Shown here: positions 8,013 through 15,566 of the stretch, one piece after another
Position numbering within the stretch: the stretch's first letter is position 1
Layout of the letters: every line of letters begins with the position of its first letter
Source of the DNA: Streptomyces flavotricini
GTDB taxonomy: Bacteria > Actinomycetota > Actinomycetes > Streptomycetales > Streptomycetaceae
NCBI RefSeq assembly: GCF_020639365.1
Contig: NZ_JAINUL010000001.1
Span: 4,243,309-4,307,308 of the forward strand
Length of the DNA stretch: 64,000 nt
Direction of reading: 5' to 3'
Position numbers and translations under genes: made by a program
The notes under the pieces: generated by a model
Told to the model about the DNA's origin: nothing
Seen by the model: only the letters and a program-made list of their open reading frames with translations
Databases searched by the model: none

Positions 8013-9140
8013 CTATTCGCCCCTGCTGTGCACCCGCGCGACCCAGTCCGCGGGCTTGGCGATCTCCGCCTTCGTCGGCAATGTGTTCGGGGAGGTCCAG
8101 ACCCGGTTGAAGCCGTCCATGCCGACCTGGCCGACGACGGCCCGTACGAACCGCTCGCCGTCGCGGTACTGGCGCAGCTTGGCGTCGAGCCCCAGCAGCT
8201 TGCGCAGCGCGGCGTCGAGGCGGCCCGCCCCGCTGGCCCTGCGCTGCTGGAACTTCTCCCGGATCTCGGCGACCGAGGGCACCACGGCGGGGCCGACGCC
8301 GTCCATGACGTAGTCGGCGTGGCCCTCCAGCAGGGACATGACGGCGGTCAGGCGGCCGAGCACCTCGCGCTGCTCGGGCGTCTGGACGAGTTCGACCAGG
8401 GAACGGCCCTCGTCGCCCTGCTCGGAATCGGGGCGGGCACCGGCGAAGGACTGGGCGGCCTCGCGCAGCCGCTCCAGGATGGTCGCCGGGTCGAGCTCGG
8501 TGGCGCCCAGGAACGTCTGGATCTCGCCCTCCAGGTGGTCTCGCAGCCAGGGGACGGCCGTGAACTGCGTACGGTGCGTCTCCTCGTGCAGGCAGACCCA
8601 CAGCCGGAAGTCGTGCGGGCGCACGTCCAGCTCGCGCTCGACGTGGACGATGTTCGGGGCGACGAGCAGCAGCCGGCCGCCGCCCGCGGCCGAGCCCGGC
8701 AGGTCGCGCCCGGCCGGGGCGAAGGTCTCGTACTGGCCGAGCACGCGGGAGGCCAGGAAGCTGAGCAGCATGCCCAGCTCCACGCCGGTGACCTTGCCGC
8801 CGACCGCGCCGAGGACGGCGCCCCCCGGGGCGCCGGCGCGGCGGTCCTGCATCGTGCCGAGCAGCGGGGCGAGGAGCTCACGGAAGCCGGCCACGTTGGC
8901 CCGGACCCAGCCGGCCCGGTCGACGACGAGGACGGGGGTGTCGGGGACGACGGCCCCTTCGGGGATCATCCGGGTGAACTCGCGGACGTGGCGTTCGGAG
9001 GTCTTCGCGTGCCCGCGCAGCTCCGCCACCACGGCGCGGGCCTCGTCGCGGCTGACCTCGGGACCAGGCCGGACCAGCCGGGTCGCGGTCACCACCGCGA
9101 GATTCCAGTCGACCATCTCGGCACCACCGATGCTCGTCAT
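8013..9140 (-). CDS. Zinc-dependent metalloprotease, DUF2342 (zincin_2) family
   Basis: Protein of 375 residues of the actinobacterial DUF2342 family, sometimes named for co-occurrence with coenzyme F420. The zinc motif HEETH is at 185-189, preceded by LDVRPHDFRLWVCL, and a Gly-rich segment (GGKVTGVELGMLLSFLASRVLG) precedes it. No signal peptide, so it is cytoplasmic; the substrate is unknown. ATG at 9140. It sits between dacB and tilS on the same strand, an arrangement I recall from other streptomycetes. Its stop is 58 bases from the next ORF's last ATG-free stretch, so cotranscription toward tilS is likely. Confidence 0.9.
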   Translation of the reverse strand: MTSIGGAEMVDWNLAVVTATRLVRPGPEVSRDEARAVVAELRGHAKTSERHVREFTRMIPEGAVVPDTPVLVVDRAGWVRANVAGFRELLAPLLGTMQDRRAGAPGGAVLGAVGGKVTGVELGMLLSFLASRVLGQYETFAPAGRDLPGSAAGGGRLLLVAPNIVHVERELDVRPHDFRLWVCLHEETHRTQFTAVPWLRDHLEGEIQTFLGATELDPATILERLREAAQSFAGARPDSEQGDEGRSLVELVQTPEQREVLGRLTAVMSLLEGHADYVMDGVGPAVVPSVAEIREKFQQRRASGAGRLDAALRKLLGLDAKLRQYRDGERFVRAVVGQVGMDGFNRVWTSPNTLPTKAEIAKPADWVARVHSRGE

Positions 9141-9198
9141 GCGTCAACGGTACGTGGACCGGCGCCGCGGCGGATCCCCTCGGAGGCGCCGGGAGGGG

Positions 9199-10647
9199 CT
9201 ACGAAGCGCGGGCGACGGCCGCGGCGAGCTTGTCGAGGCCCTTCTCCGCGGCCCCGGGGTCGGGGGCGTTCGCGGTCAGGAACGCGAAGGCGAGCAGTCG
9301 CCCGGAGGGGTCGACGACGGTCCCGGCGAGGGAGTTCACGCCGGTCAGGGTGCCCGTCTTGGCCCGCACCAGACCGGCCGCCGGTGAGGTGCCGGTGTTG
9401 CGGCTGCGCAGGGTCCCGGTGAATCCGGCGACGGGCAGTCCGGTGAGCACGGGCCGCAGCTCCGGCCGCTGCGGGTCGGCGGCCTTGGCGAGGAGCCCGG
9501 CGAGCAGCCCGGTGCTGATCTTGTCGGCGCGATTGAGGCCGCTGCCGTCGGCGAAGCGGGAGCCGGACGTGTCGACGCCGAGGGCGGTGAGCCGGCCGGT
9601 GACGGCCTTCTCGGCGCCCTCGAAGCTGGCGGGCTGCCCGGAGGCGAGGGCGGTCTGGCGGGCGAGGACCTCGGCGATGTCGTTGTCGCTGTTGGTCAGC
9701 ATCCGCTCGACGAGTCCGGCGAGCGGGGTGGAGAGGGTGGTGGCGAGCGGCTGGACCCCGGCGGGTGCCGTGGCCTTGGCCGGGTCGGCGGTGACCTTGA
9801 CGCCGCGGTCCTTGAGGAGGGCCGCGAAGGAGCGGGCCGTCTCCCTGGCGGGGTCTTCGACCCGGTCGGCGGGGCCGGAGGCGGAGTCGTCGGTGCGGCC
9901 CTCGTCGGCCGCCAGGGCGGTGACCGGCGCGATGTTGGGGTTCTCGCCGATCGGGTGGCGGGCGGGGCCGGTGAAGAGGGTGTCGTCGTAGCCGAGGCGC
10001 ACGGAGTCGGTGCCGGCGGCCTTGAGGGCCTGGGCGGTGTCGGCGGCGAGGGCGACGAGGCTGCCGCCGGACCCGGCGGGGCTCTTCTTCCTGGCGGTGA
10101 GCGAGGGGTCGCCGCCGCCGACCAGGACGATCTCCCCGGGGCCGGCCCCGGGAGCCACGGTGGTCCGGATCCGGTACTCGGGGCCGAGCGCGGCGAGGGC
10201 CGCCGCCGCGGTGGCGATCTTGGTGGTGGAGGCCGGGGTCATGGCCTCCCGCGGTCCGGACTCGAAGAGCACCTGGCCGGTCGCGGTGTCCACCACCGAG
10301 GCCGTACGGACGCTGCCGAGCGCGGGGTCGGCCAGCAGCGGCCGCAGCACCTCGGCCAGCCGCCCCGGATCGGCGGCCGCGACCCCGCTGCCGACCGTGC
10401 GCGCGGCCCCCGGTCCGATCCCCGGGAGCACCCCGGGGGCGCTGGGCGCGGCCTGCGGCAGCGGCCCGCCGGTGCGGCCGCCGCCGTGATCTGCGCCACC
10501 CGCAAGGCCCCGGGAGGCGGCCCTGTCCCGCTCGGCCTTACGCTGGCCGGAGTCCCAAGGACCGGCGGCGGCCACCGCGGCCACCGACAGGGCGAGGCCG
10601 GCGACGGCCGACACCGCGATGAGCTGCCACGTCTTGACCAATGGCAC
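9199..10647 (-). CDS. dacB: D-alanyl-D-alanine carboxypeptidase/endopeptidase (peptidase S13, PBP4 type)
   Basis: Low-molecular-weight penicillin-binding protein that trims and cleaves peptidoglycan peptides outside the membrane. The active-site triad is visible: STTK (Ser about 140, Lys 143), SDN in LTNSDNDIAEVLAR, and KTG in VRAKTGTLTGV. An N-terminal hydrophobic segment (about residues 8-29) acts as signal or anchor, followed by a disordered Gly/Ala/Pro stretch to about residue 90. The GTG at 10647 is chosen because AAAGGGG lies ten bases upstream; an in-frame ATG at 10692 would add a hydrophilic leader before the signal sequence. Divergent from ppa. Confidence 0.93.
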   Translation of the reverse strand: MPLVKTWQLIAVSAVAGLALSVAAVAAAGPWDSGQRKAERDRAASRGLAGGADHGGGRTGGPLPQAAPSAPGVLPGIGPGAARTVGSGVAAADPGRLAEVLRPLLADPALGSVRTASVVDTATGQVLFESGPREAMTPASTTKIATAAAALAALGPEYRIRTTVAPGAGPGEIVLVGGGDPSLTARKKSPAGSGGSLVALAADTAQALKAAGTDSVRLGYDDTLFTGPARHPIGENPNIAPVTALAADEGRTDDSASGPADRVEDPARETARSFAALLKDRGVKVTADPAKATAPAGVQPLATTLSTPLAGLVERMLTNSDNDIAEVLARQTALASGQPASFEGAEKAVTGRLTALGVDTSGSRFADGSGLNRADKISTGLLAGLLAKAADPQRPELRPVLTGLPVAGFTGTLRSRNTGTSPAAGLVRAKTGTLTGVNSLAGTVVDPSGRLLAFAFLTANAPDPGAAEKGLDKLAAAVARAS

Positions 10648-10811
10648 CTCGGACCAGCCCCTTTCGCGATCACACATATGCGTGAGGGACACTTAACCAC
10701 TGCGTCTTGCCGCGAGCATGGCACCCCACCCGGCAGGGCCGGGGGCGACCCGCGAGCAGATGAGTCAATGCAGTCCCGAAGCAAATGAAGCTGATCATGG
10801 AGGAGCAGGAC

Positions 10812-11306
10812 GTGGAGTTCGACGTCACCATCGAGATCCCCAAGGGTTCGCGGAACAAGTACGAGGTGGACCACGAGACCGGCCGGATCCGTCTGGACCG
10901 TCGCCTCTTCACCTCCACCAGCTACCCGGCGGACTACGGCTTCGTCGAGAACACCCTCGGTGAGGACGGCGACCCGCTGGACGCCCTCGTCATTCTGGAC
11001 GAGCCCACCTTCCCGGGCTGCCTGATCAAGTGCCGCGCGATCGGCATGTTCAACATGACCGACGAGGCGGGCGGCGACGCCAAGCTGCTCTGCGTGCCGG
11101 CCTCGGACCCGCGCGTGGAGCACCTGCGCGACATCCACCACGTGTCGGAGTTCGACCGCCTGGAGATCCAGCACTTCTTCGAGGTCTACAAGGACCTGGA
11201 GCCGGGCAAGTCGGTCGAGGGCGCCAACTGGGTCGGCCGCGCCGAGGCCGAGGCCGAGATCGAGGCCTCCTTCAAGCGCCTCGAGGCGCAGGGCGGCCAC
11301 CACTGA
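10812..11306 (+). CDS. ppa: Inorganic pyrophosphatase, family I
   Basis: Soluble cytoplasmic enzyme that hydrolyses PPi and so pulls biosynthetic reactions forward. The 164 residues show VEFDVTIEIPKGSRNKYE, the family signature DGDPLDALV (metal-binding Asp residues) and the YPADYGFV active-site block. The GTG at 10812 is chosen because GGAGGAG at 10799-10805 lies six bases upstream and the product then matches the usual streptomycete N-terminus. An in-frame ATG at 10785 would bury this ribosome site. A strong terminator follows. The membrane pyrophosphatase hppA is also in this window (39546-41954). Confidence 0.97.
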   Translation: MEFDVTIEIPKGSRNKYEVDHETGRIRLDRRLFTSTSYPADYGFVENTLGEDGDPLDALVILDEPTFPGCLIKCRAIGMFNMTDEAGGDAKLLCVPASDPRVEHLRDIHHVSEFDRLEIQHFFEVYKDLEPGKSVEGANWVGRAEAEAEIEASFKRLEAQGGHH

Positions 11307-11330
11307 GTCCGCTCAGCCCCTGAATGACAA

Positions 11331-11371
11331 GAACGGGCGGTACCCCTTCACCGAGGGGGTACCGCCCGTTC
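11331..11371 (+). terminator. Terminator of ppa
   Basis: Perfect 16-bp stem (11331-11346 with 11356-11371) and nine-base loop, 24 bases after the ppa stop. The right arm is followed by GTCGTCTGG, so there is no real T tract; the stem is strong enough to act alone. Confidence 0.8.
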
Positions 11372-11443
11372 GTCGTCTGGTTTCGCCGAGGACGAAGCGG
11401 TTCCGCATACTGATACCCGGGCTGGTCGGGGACTGGAGGACGT

Positions 11444-13099
11444 GTGGCGGAGGGCGAGGGATCCGGGGGCACGGAGGACCGGAAGCCGAAATCCGACGAG
11501 GCGCGCAGCGCCTTCGCTCCCCCCGCCGGAATCGAGCCCGAACCGGTCGACGAGGACCAGCCGACCTCGGAGTTCGCCGTGCCGGAAGGGGTTCCCGAGC
11601 CGGCCGCCGGGCCCGGACCCGAGGGCTCCGCCTTCGCGCCCCCGGCCACCTACAGCGCCCAGCACTCGCCGCCCGCCTACACCCCCGGCGCGGGGTTCCC
11701 CGTCTCCCTGATGAAGGAATCCCCCTGGCAGGACCGCATGCGCACCATGCTGCGCATGCCGGTCGACGTCCGGCCCGTCCCGGAGGCCGTGCACAAGCAC
11801 GCCGAGTCCGGACCCGCCGTGGGGCGCGTGCTCGACCTCACCCTGCGCATCGGCGAGCTGCTGCTCGCGGGCGGCGAGGGCGCCGAGGACGTGGAGGCCG
11901 CGATGTTCGCGGTGGCCCGCTCGTACGGGCTGGACCGCTGCGAGCCGACGGTCACCTTCACGCTCCTGTCGATCACGCACCAGCCCTCGCTCGTCGACGA
12001 CCCGATCTCGGCGAGCCGGACCGTACGCCGCCGCGGCACCGACTACACCCGGCTGGCCGCGGTCTACCAGCTGGTGGACGACATCAGCGCGCACGAGTTC
12101 GAGCTCTCGCTGGAGGAGGCATACCGGCGCCTCGCCGAGATCCGCCGCAACCGGCACCCGTACCCCTCCTGGGTCCTGACGGCCGCCGCCGGGCTGCTCG
12201 CCGGGGCCGCCTCCACCCTGGTCGGCGGCGGGGTGCTCGTGTTCTTCGCCGCCGCGATCGGGGCGATGCTCGGCGACCGGCTGGCCTGGCTGTGCGCCGG
12301 GCGCGGGCTGCCGGAGTTCTACCAGTTCGTGGTCGCCGCGATGCCGCCCGCGGCCATAGGCGTGGCCCTGAAGCTCGCCGAGATCGACGTACGCGCCTCC
12401 GCGGTGATCACCGGCGGGCTGTTCGCGCTGCTGCCCGGGCGGGCCCTGGTCGCGGCCGTGCAGGACGGCCTGACCGGCTTCTACATCACCGCCTCCGCCC
12501 GGCTGCTGGAGGTCATGTACCTCTTCATCGGCATCATCATGGGCGTGCTGGTCGTGCTGTACCTCGGGCTCCAGCTCGGCCCCTCGCCGAAGCCGGAGGA
12601 GGTCCTCCAGATCACCCAGCGGCCGCTGATCCAGATCGCGGCCTCGATGGTGCTGGTGTTCACGTTCGCGATCCTGCTCCAGCAGGAACGTTCCACCGTG
12701 TGGATCGTGACGCTCAACGGCGGGGTCGCCTGGGTGACCTTCGGGGCCCTGCACTACGCGGGCGGCATCCCGCCCGTGCCCTCCACGGCCATCGCCGCCG
12801 GGCTGGTCGGCCTCTTCGGCCAGCTCTTCTCCCGCTACCGGTTCGCCTCGGCGCTGCCGTACACGACGGCGGCCATCGGCCCGCTGCTGCCGGGCTCGGC
12901 GACGTACTACGGGCTGCTGCTGATCGCCGAGAACCGGCTGAACGAGGGCCTCGGCTCGCTGGTGAACGCCGCCGCCATCGCGCTGGCCATCGCGATCGGG
13001 GTCAACCTGGGGTCGGAGACCTCGCGGCTGTTCATGCGGATCCCGGGGGCCGCGAGCGCGGCCAAGCGGCGCGCGGCGAAGCGGACCCGCGGCTTCTAG
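11444..13099 (+). CDS. Threonine/serine exporter family protein (ThrE/DUF1212 plus ThrE_2)
   Basis: Protein of 551 residues. The first 120 residues are disordered and Pro/Glu-rich. Next comes the DUF1212 domain (about 125-370; amphipathic start RVLDLTLRIGELLLAGGEGAEDVEAAM) and then the DUF3815 half (about 395-535). About ten membrane segments fall in 243-530. Corynebacterium ThrE, which exports threonine and serine, has the same two-domain layout, but the real substrate here is unknown. GTG at 11444 has GGAGGA at 11435-11440, a slightly short spacing. Ends at a terminator shared with the DedA gene. Confidence 0.9.
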   Translation: MAEGEGSGGTEDRKPKSDEARSAFAPPAGIEPEPVDEDQPTSEFAVPEGVPEPAAGPGPEGSAFAPPATYSAQHSPPAYTPGAGFPVSLMKESPWQDRMRTMLRMPVDVRPVPEAVHKHAESGPAVGRVLDLTLRIGELLLAGGEGAEDVEAAMFAVARSYGLDRCEPTVTFTLLSITHQPSLVDDPISASRTVRRRGTDYTRLAAVYQLVDDISAHEFELSLEEAYRRLAEIRRNRHPYPSWVLTAAAGLLAGAASTLVGGGVLVFFAAAIGAMLGDRLAWLCAGRGLPEFYQFVVAAMPPAAIGVALKLAEIDVRASAVITGGLFALLPGRALVAAVQDGLTGFYITASARLLEVMYLFIGIIMGVLVVLYLGLQLGPSPKPEEVLQITQRPLIQIAASMVLVFTFAILLQQERSTVWIVTLNGGVAWVTFGALHYAGGIPPVPSTAIAAGLVGLFGQLFSRYRFASALPYTTAAIGPLLPGSATYYGLLLIAENRLNEGLGSLVNAAAIALAIAIGVNLGSETSRLFMRIPGAASAAKRRAAKRTRGF

Positions 13100-13143
13100 A
13101 GGGGCGTCCGGCGTCCGGCGGACACCCCGCAGCCCGCACGCGC

Positions 13144-13181
13144 GAAGGCCCCGGCCGACCTCTCGGGTCGCCGGGGCCTTC
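13144..13181. terminator. Bidirectional terminator between exporter and DedA gene
   Basis: Eleven-bp GC stem plus a further five bp past a one-base bulge (13144-13160 with 13165-13181). It lies between convergent stops at 13099 and 13201, so it can serve both genes. Confidence 0.75.
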
Positions 13182-13200
13182 GGACGGGCCGGTACGGGGC

Positions 13201-13902
13201 TCAGCGCTTGGCGTGGCGGCCGCCGCGCCGGCCCGGGGCCTGCAGGTCCTCCTCGGCCGCGGGCTGCCCGCCGGAGGCCGCCGCGGCCTTCTTCTCCTTG
13301 CGGGCCTTCAGCACCTCGAAGATCACCGGGATGACGGAGATCAGGACGATGACGATGAAGATCGGCTCGACGTTCTTCTTGATGATCTCGAACTGGCCGA
13401 GCTGGTAGCCCAGGACCGTGACGCCCGCGCCCCACAGGACGCCGCCGATGACGTTGAACGTCAGGAAGGTGCGGTACTTCATCGCCGTCGCGCCCGCGAC
13501 CATCGGCGCGAAGGTGCGGATGATCGGCACGAAGCGGGCGAGCACGATGGCCTTGGGACCGTGCTTCTCCATGAAGTCGTGTGCCGCGTCGAGGTTCTCG
13601 CGCTTGAAGAGCTTGGAGTTCGGCCGGTTGAAGATCTTGGGGCCGAAAACCTTGCCGATCATGTAGCCGACCTGGTCACCGATGATGGCGGCGGCCGAGA
13701 TCAGCGTGCAGACCAGCCACAGCGGCTGAGTGATCGTCCCGCTCGCGGTGAACAGACCCGCAGTGAAGAGCAGCGAGTCCCCGGGCAGGAACGCGAACAG
13801 GCCGGACTCGGCGAAAACGATGACCAGGATGCCGATCAGACCGAATTGCCCGATCAGATACTCCGGGGACAGCCACTCAGGGCCGAGCGCAAGCGTGTAC
13901 AC
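13201..13902 (-). CDS. DedA family membrane protein
   Basis: Protein of 233 residues with the DedA/VTT signatures FAESGLFAFLPGDSLLFTAGLF near residue 30 and FVPIIRTFAPMVAGATAMKYRTF in the middle. Four to five membrane segments; basic C-terminal tail (RKEKKAAAASGG and RGGRHAKR). DedA proteins move lipids such as undecaprenyl phosphate across the membrane and affect proton balance; the exact substrate here is not shown. The ATG at 13902 begins MYTLALGPEWLSPEYLI. No close partner gene; the TipAL-type gene is upstream on the same strand, behind a terminator. Confidence 0.93.
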   Translation of the reverse strand: MYTLALGPEWLSPEYLIGQFGLIGILVIVFAESGLFAFLPGDSLLFTAGLFTASGTITQPLWLVCTLISAAAIIGDQVGYMIGKVFGPKIFNRPNSKLFKRENLDAAHDFMEKHGPKAIVLARFVPIIRTFAPMVAGATAMKYRTFLTFNVIGGVLWGAGVTVLGYQLGQFEIIKKNVEPIFIVIVLISVIPVIFEVLKARKEKKAAAASGGQPAAEEDLQAPGRRGGRHAKR

Positions 13903-13997
13903 GAGTTCCGGGCTCTCCTGGATCTGCTGGGGGTGTCGCGGCGGGCGTCCGCGGGTGCGCCGGACGAGACGGCGGTTTCAATTATCAACGCACAGGA

Positions 13998-14028
13998 CCC
14001 CCTCCCGGTTCCAGGTACCGGGAGGGGG
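13998..14028 (-). terminator. Terminator downstream of the TipAL-like gene
   Basis: Perfect 12-bp stem (13998-14009 with 14017-14028) and a seven-base loop. It lies 61 bases past the stop of the MerR gene and before the DedA start. Confidence 0.75.
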
Positions 14029-14089
14029 CCATGTGAGGAACTTCAGGCTGTCCGGACGCTTCGCCGCGGCCCGGCCCGGAAGGCGTGCC

Positions 14090-14848
14090 CTAGACGCTGC
14101 GGACGGCGTTCGCGAGGATCGCGTCCCGCACGAACACCGCCAGGCCGGTCCGGATCTTGTCGTAGTGGGCTGTGAAGCGCTCGTCCGCGACGTACATCTC
14201 CCCCAGGCACGTGTGCATCTCGTGCGAGCAGGTGTAGCAGTTGCGGTCGATCCAGCCGCGGTGCTCCTCGGCCACGTCCATGGCCTCCTCTGAGTCCGCG
14301 GCCGCGCCGGAGTCCAGCAACGCGGCGAACCGCCGGTTGATCTCGTCCGCCTCGTCCTGGAAGCGCTTCCAGTCTTCCTTCGTGAAGCCGGCCGTCCGGC
14401 GGGCGGACTCCTCGTAGGCGTCCGTGTTCCCCCAGCGCTGGTGCGCCTCGTCCGCGTACTGGTCGGGGTCGAACTCCCCGAAGACCTCGAACTTCTCCTC
14501 GGGCGTGAGGTTGATGCCCATCTTCTGCGCCTCCATGGCGTGCTCAACGGCCTCGGCCATCTGCTGGAGCCGGGCGATCCGGTCGGACAGGAGGGCGTGC
14601 TGCCGGCGCAGGTGCTCCCTCGGGTTCGACTCCGGATCGTCCAGCAGGACCGTGACCTCTTCGAGCGGGAAGCCGAGCTCCCGGTAGAACAGGATCCGCT
14701 GCAGCCGGTCGAGGTCGGCGTCGTCGTAACGCCGGTGCCCCGCACTGCTGCGGTTGCCCGGGGAGAGCAGGCCGATCTCGTCGTAGTGGTGCAGCGTGCG
14801 CACCGTCACTCCGGCGAATCCGGCGACCTGTCCCACGGAGTAGCCCAT
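14090..14848 (-). CDS. tipA: TipAL-like MerR-family activator, thiopeptide-sensing
   Basis: Protein of 252 residues, same length class as TipAL of S. lividans. MerR-type winged helix at 1-70 (YSVGQVAGFAGVTVRTLHHYDEIGLL), coiled coil about 75-110, then the TipAS ligand domain from about 111 (MGINLTPEEKFEVFG). Cys214 within EMHTCLGEMYV is in the position that forms the covalent thiostrepton bond in TipAL; Cys207 is also kept. ATG at 14848 has GAAGGAG eight bases upstream. A TipA-type promoter with 19-bp spacer lies at 14880-14910, so autoactivation by thiopeptides is likely. An internal start giving the small TipAS form is plausible at Met110. Confidence 0.93.
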   Translation of the reverse strand: MGYSVGQVAGFAGVTVRTLHHYDEIGLLSPGNRSSAGHRRYDDADLDRLQRILFYRELGFPLEEVTVLLDDPESNPREHLRRQHALLSDRIARLQQMAEAVEHAMEAQKMGINLTPEEKFEVFGEFDPDQYADEAHQRWGNTDAYEESARRTAGFTKEDWKRFQDEADEINRRFAALLDSGAAADSEEAMDVAEEHRGWIDRNCYTCSHEMHTCLGEMYVADERFTAHYDKIRTGLAVFVRDAILANAVRSV

Positions 14849-14879
14849 GGTTTCCGCTCCTTCGGTCGGTACGCCCTTC

Positions 14880-14910
14880 ACTCTGGGTCCTCACGCCGCG
14901 TGAGGTGCAA
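14880..14910 (-). promoter_or_regulatory. TipA-type autoregulated promoter with operator palindrome
   Basis: On the minus strand: -35 TTGCAC (14905-14910), a 19-base spacer, and -10 CAGAGT (14880-14885). The spacer holds the palindrome CCTCACG-CGG-CGTGAGG (14889-14905). A 19-base spacer with a central inverted repeat is the mark of MerR-family activation by DNA twisting, and from memory the tipA promoter has the same TTGCACCTCACG start. It lies 32 bases before the gene. Confidence 0.85.
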
Positions 14911-14955
14911 GTCCGCCTCGGAGGTCCGCCCCGGAGGTCCCCGCCGGAGCCGCCG

Positions 14956-15468
14956 CTACCCCATCGCCTTGGTGCCGTCCAGGGACTCGCGGATGACGTC
15001 CGCGTGGCCCGCGTGCCGGGCGAACTCCTCCACCAGGTGCAGCAGCATCCAGCGCATCGAGAACTTGGCGTTCTCGGGGAACCAGGGCGCCGGCGGCAGC
15101 GGGAAGGTCTCGTCCAGGCTGGGGAGGTCCCGTACGAAGGCGACCAGCTCGGCCGTGACCCCGTCCCAGAAGGCCTGGACGGACTCGAGGGTCTCGTCCC
15201 CGACGAGACGGAAGGCGTCGGCCCAGGCCTCGGGGCTCTGCTCGGTCTCGCCCGCCCGCCCCTGCGCCAGCCGCAGCCATGTCAGCTCGACCCCGGCCAC
15301 GTGCTTGACCAGGCCGGACAGCGACAGCTCGCTGGCGCTGGGGCGGCTCGCCGCCTGCTCCGCGGTCAGTCCGGCCAGCGATTCGCGGATCGCCGTGCGC
15401 TGGGATTCGACGAAGAGCAGGAGCGTGCCGCGCTCGTCGCCCGGGACCTCTTCGGAGATGTGAGCCAT
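14956..15468 (-). CDS. DinB family protein (DUF664)
   Basis: Protein of 170 residues with the four-helix DinB/mycothiol-transferase fold pattern. The family's three metal-binding His appear as LSGLVKHVAGVELTWL (about residue 56), LHLVEEFARHAGHADVIRESLDG (about 145-160). DUF664 proteins are often thiol-dependent transferases or of unknown role. ATG at 15468 is chosen with GAGGCGG upstream; an in-frame start 13 codons earlier adds a very basic leader. Transcribed after the PBP gene on the same strand but 98 bases apart. Confidence 0.88.
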   Translation of the reverse strand: MAHISEEVPGDERGTLLLFVESQRTAIRESLAGLTAEQAASRPSASELSLSGLVKHVAGVELTWLRLAQGRAGETEQSPEAWADAFRLVGDETLESVQAFWDGVTAELVAFVRDLPSLDETFPLPPAPWFPENAKFSMRWMLLHLVEEFARHAGHADVIRESLDGTKAMG

Positions 15469-15566
15469 GACCAACCGCCTCTTTTTCGTGGGTCTTCCCT
15501 CGGACAAGGAACACGTTACGAAGGGTCGCGGTCAGGTTCTGTCCTGAATCCCGCCCCGGCGTTGCG

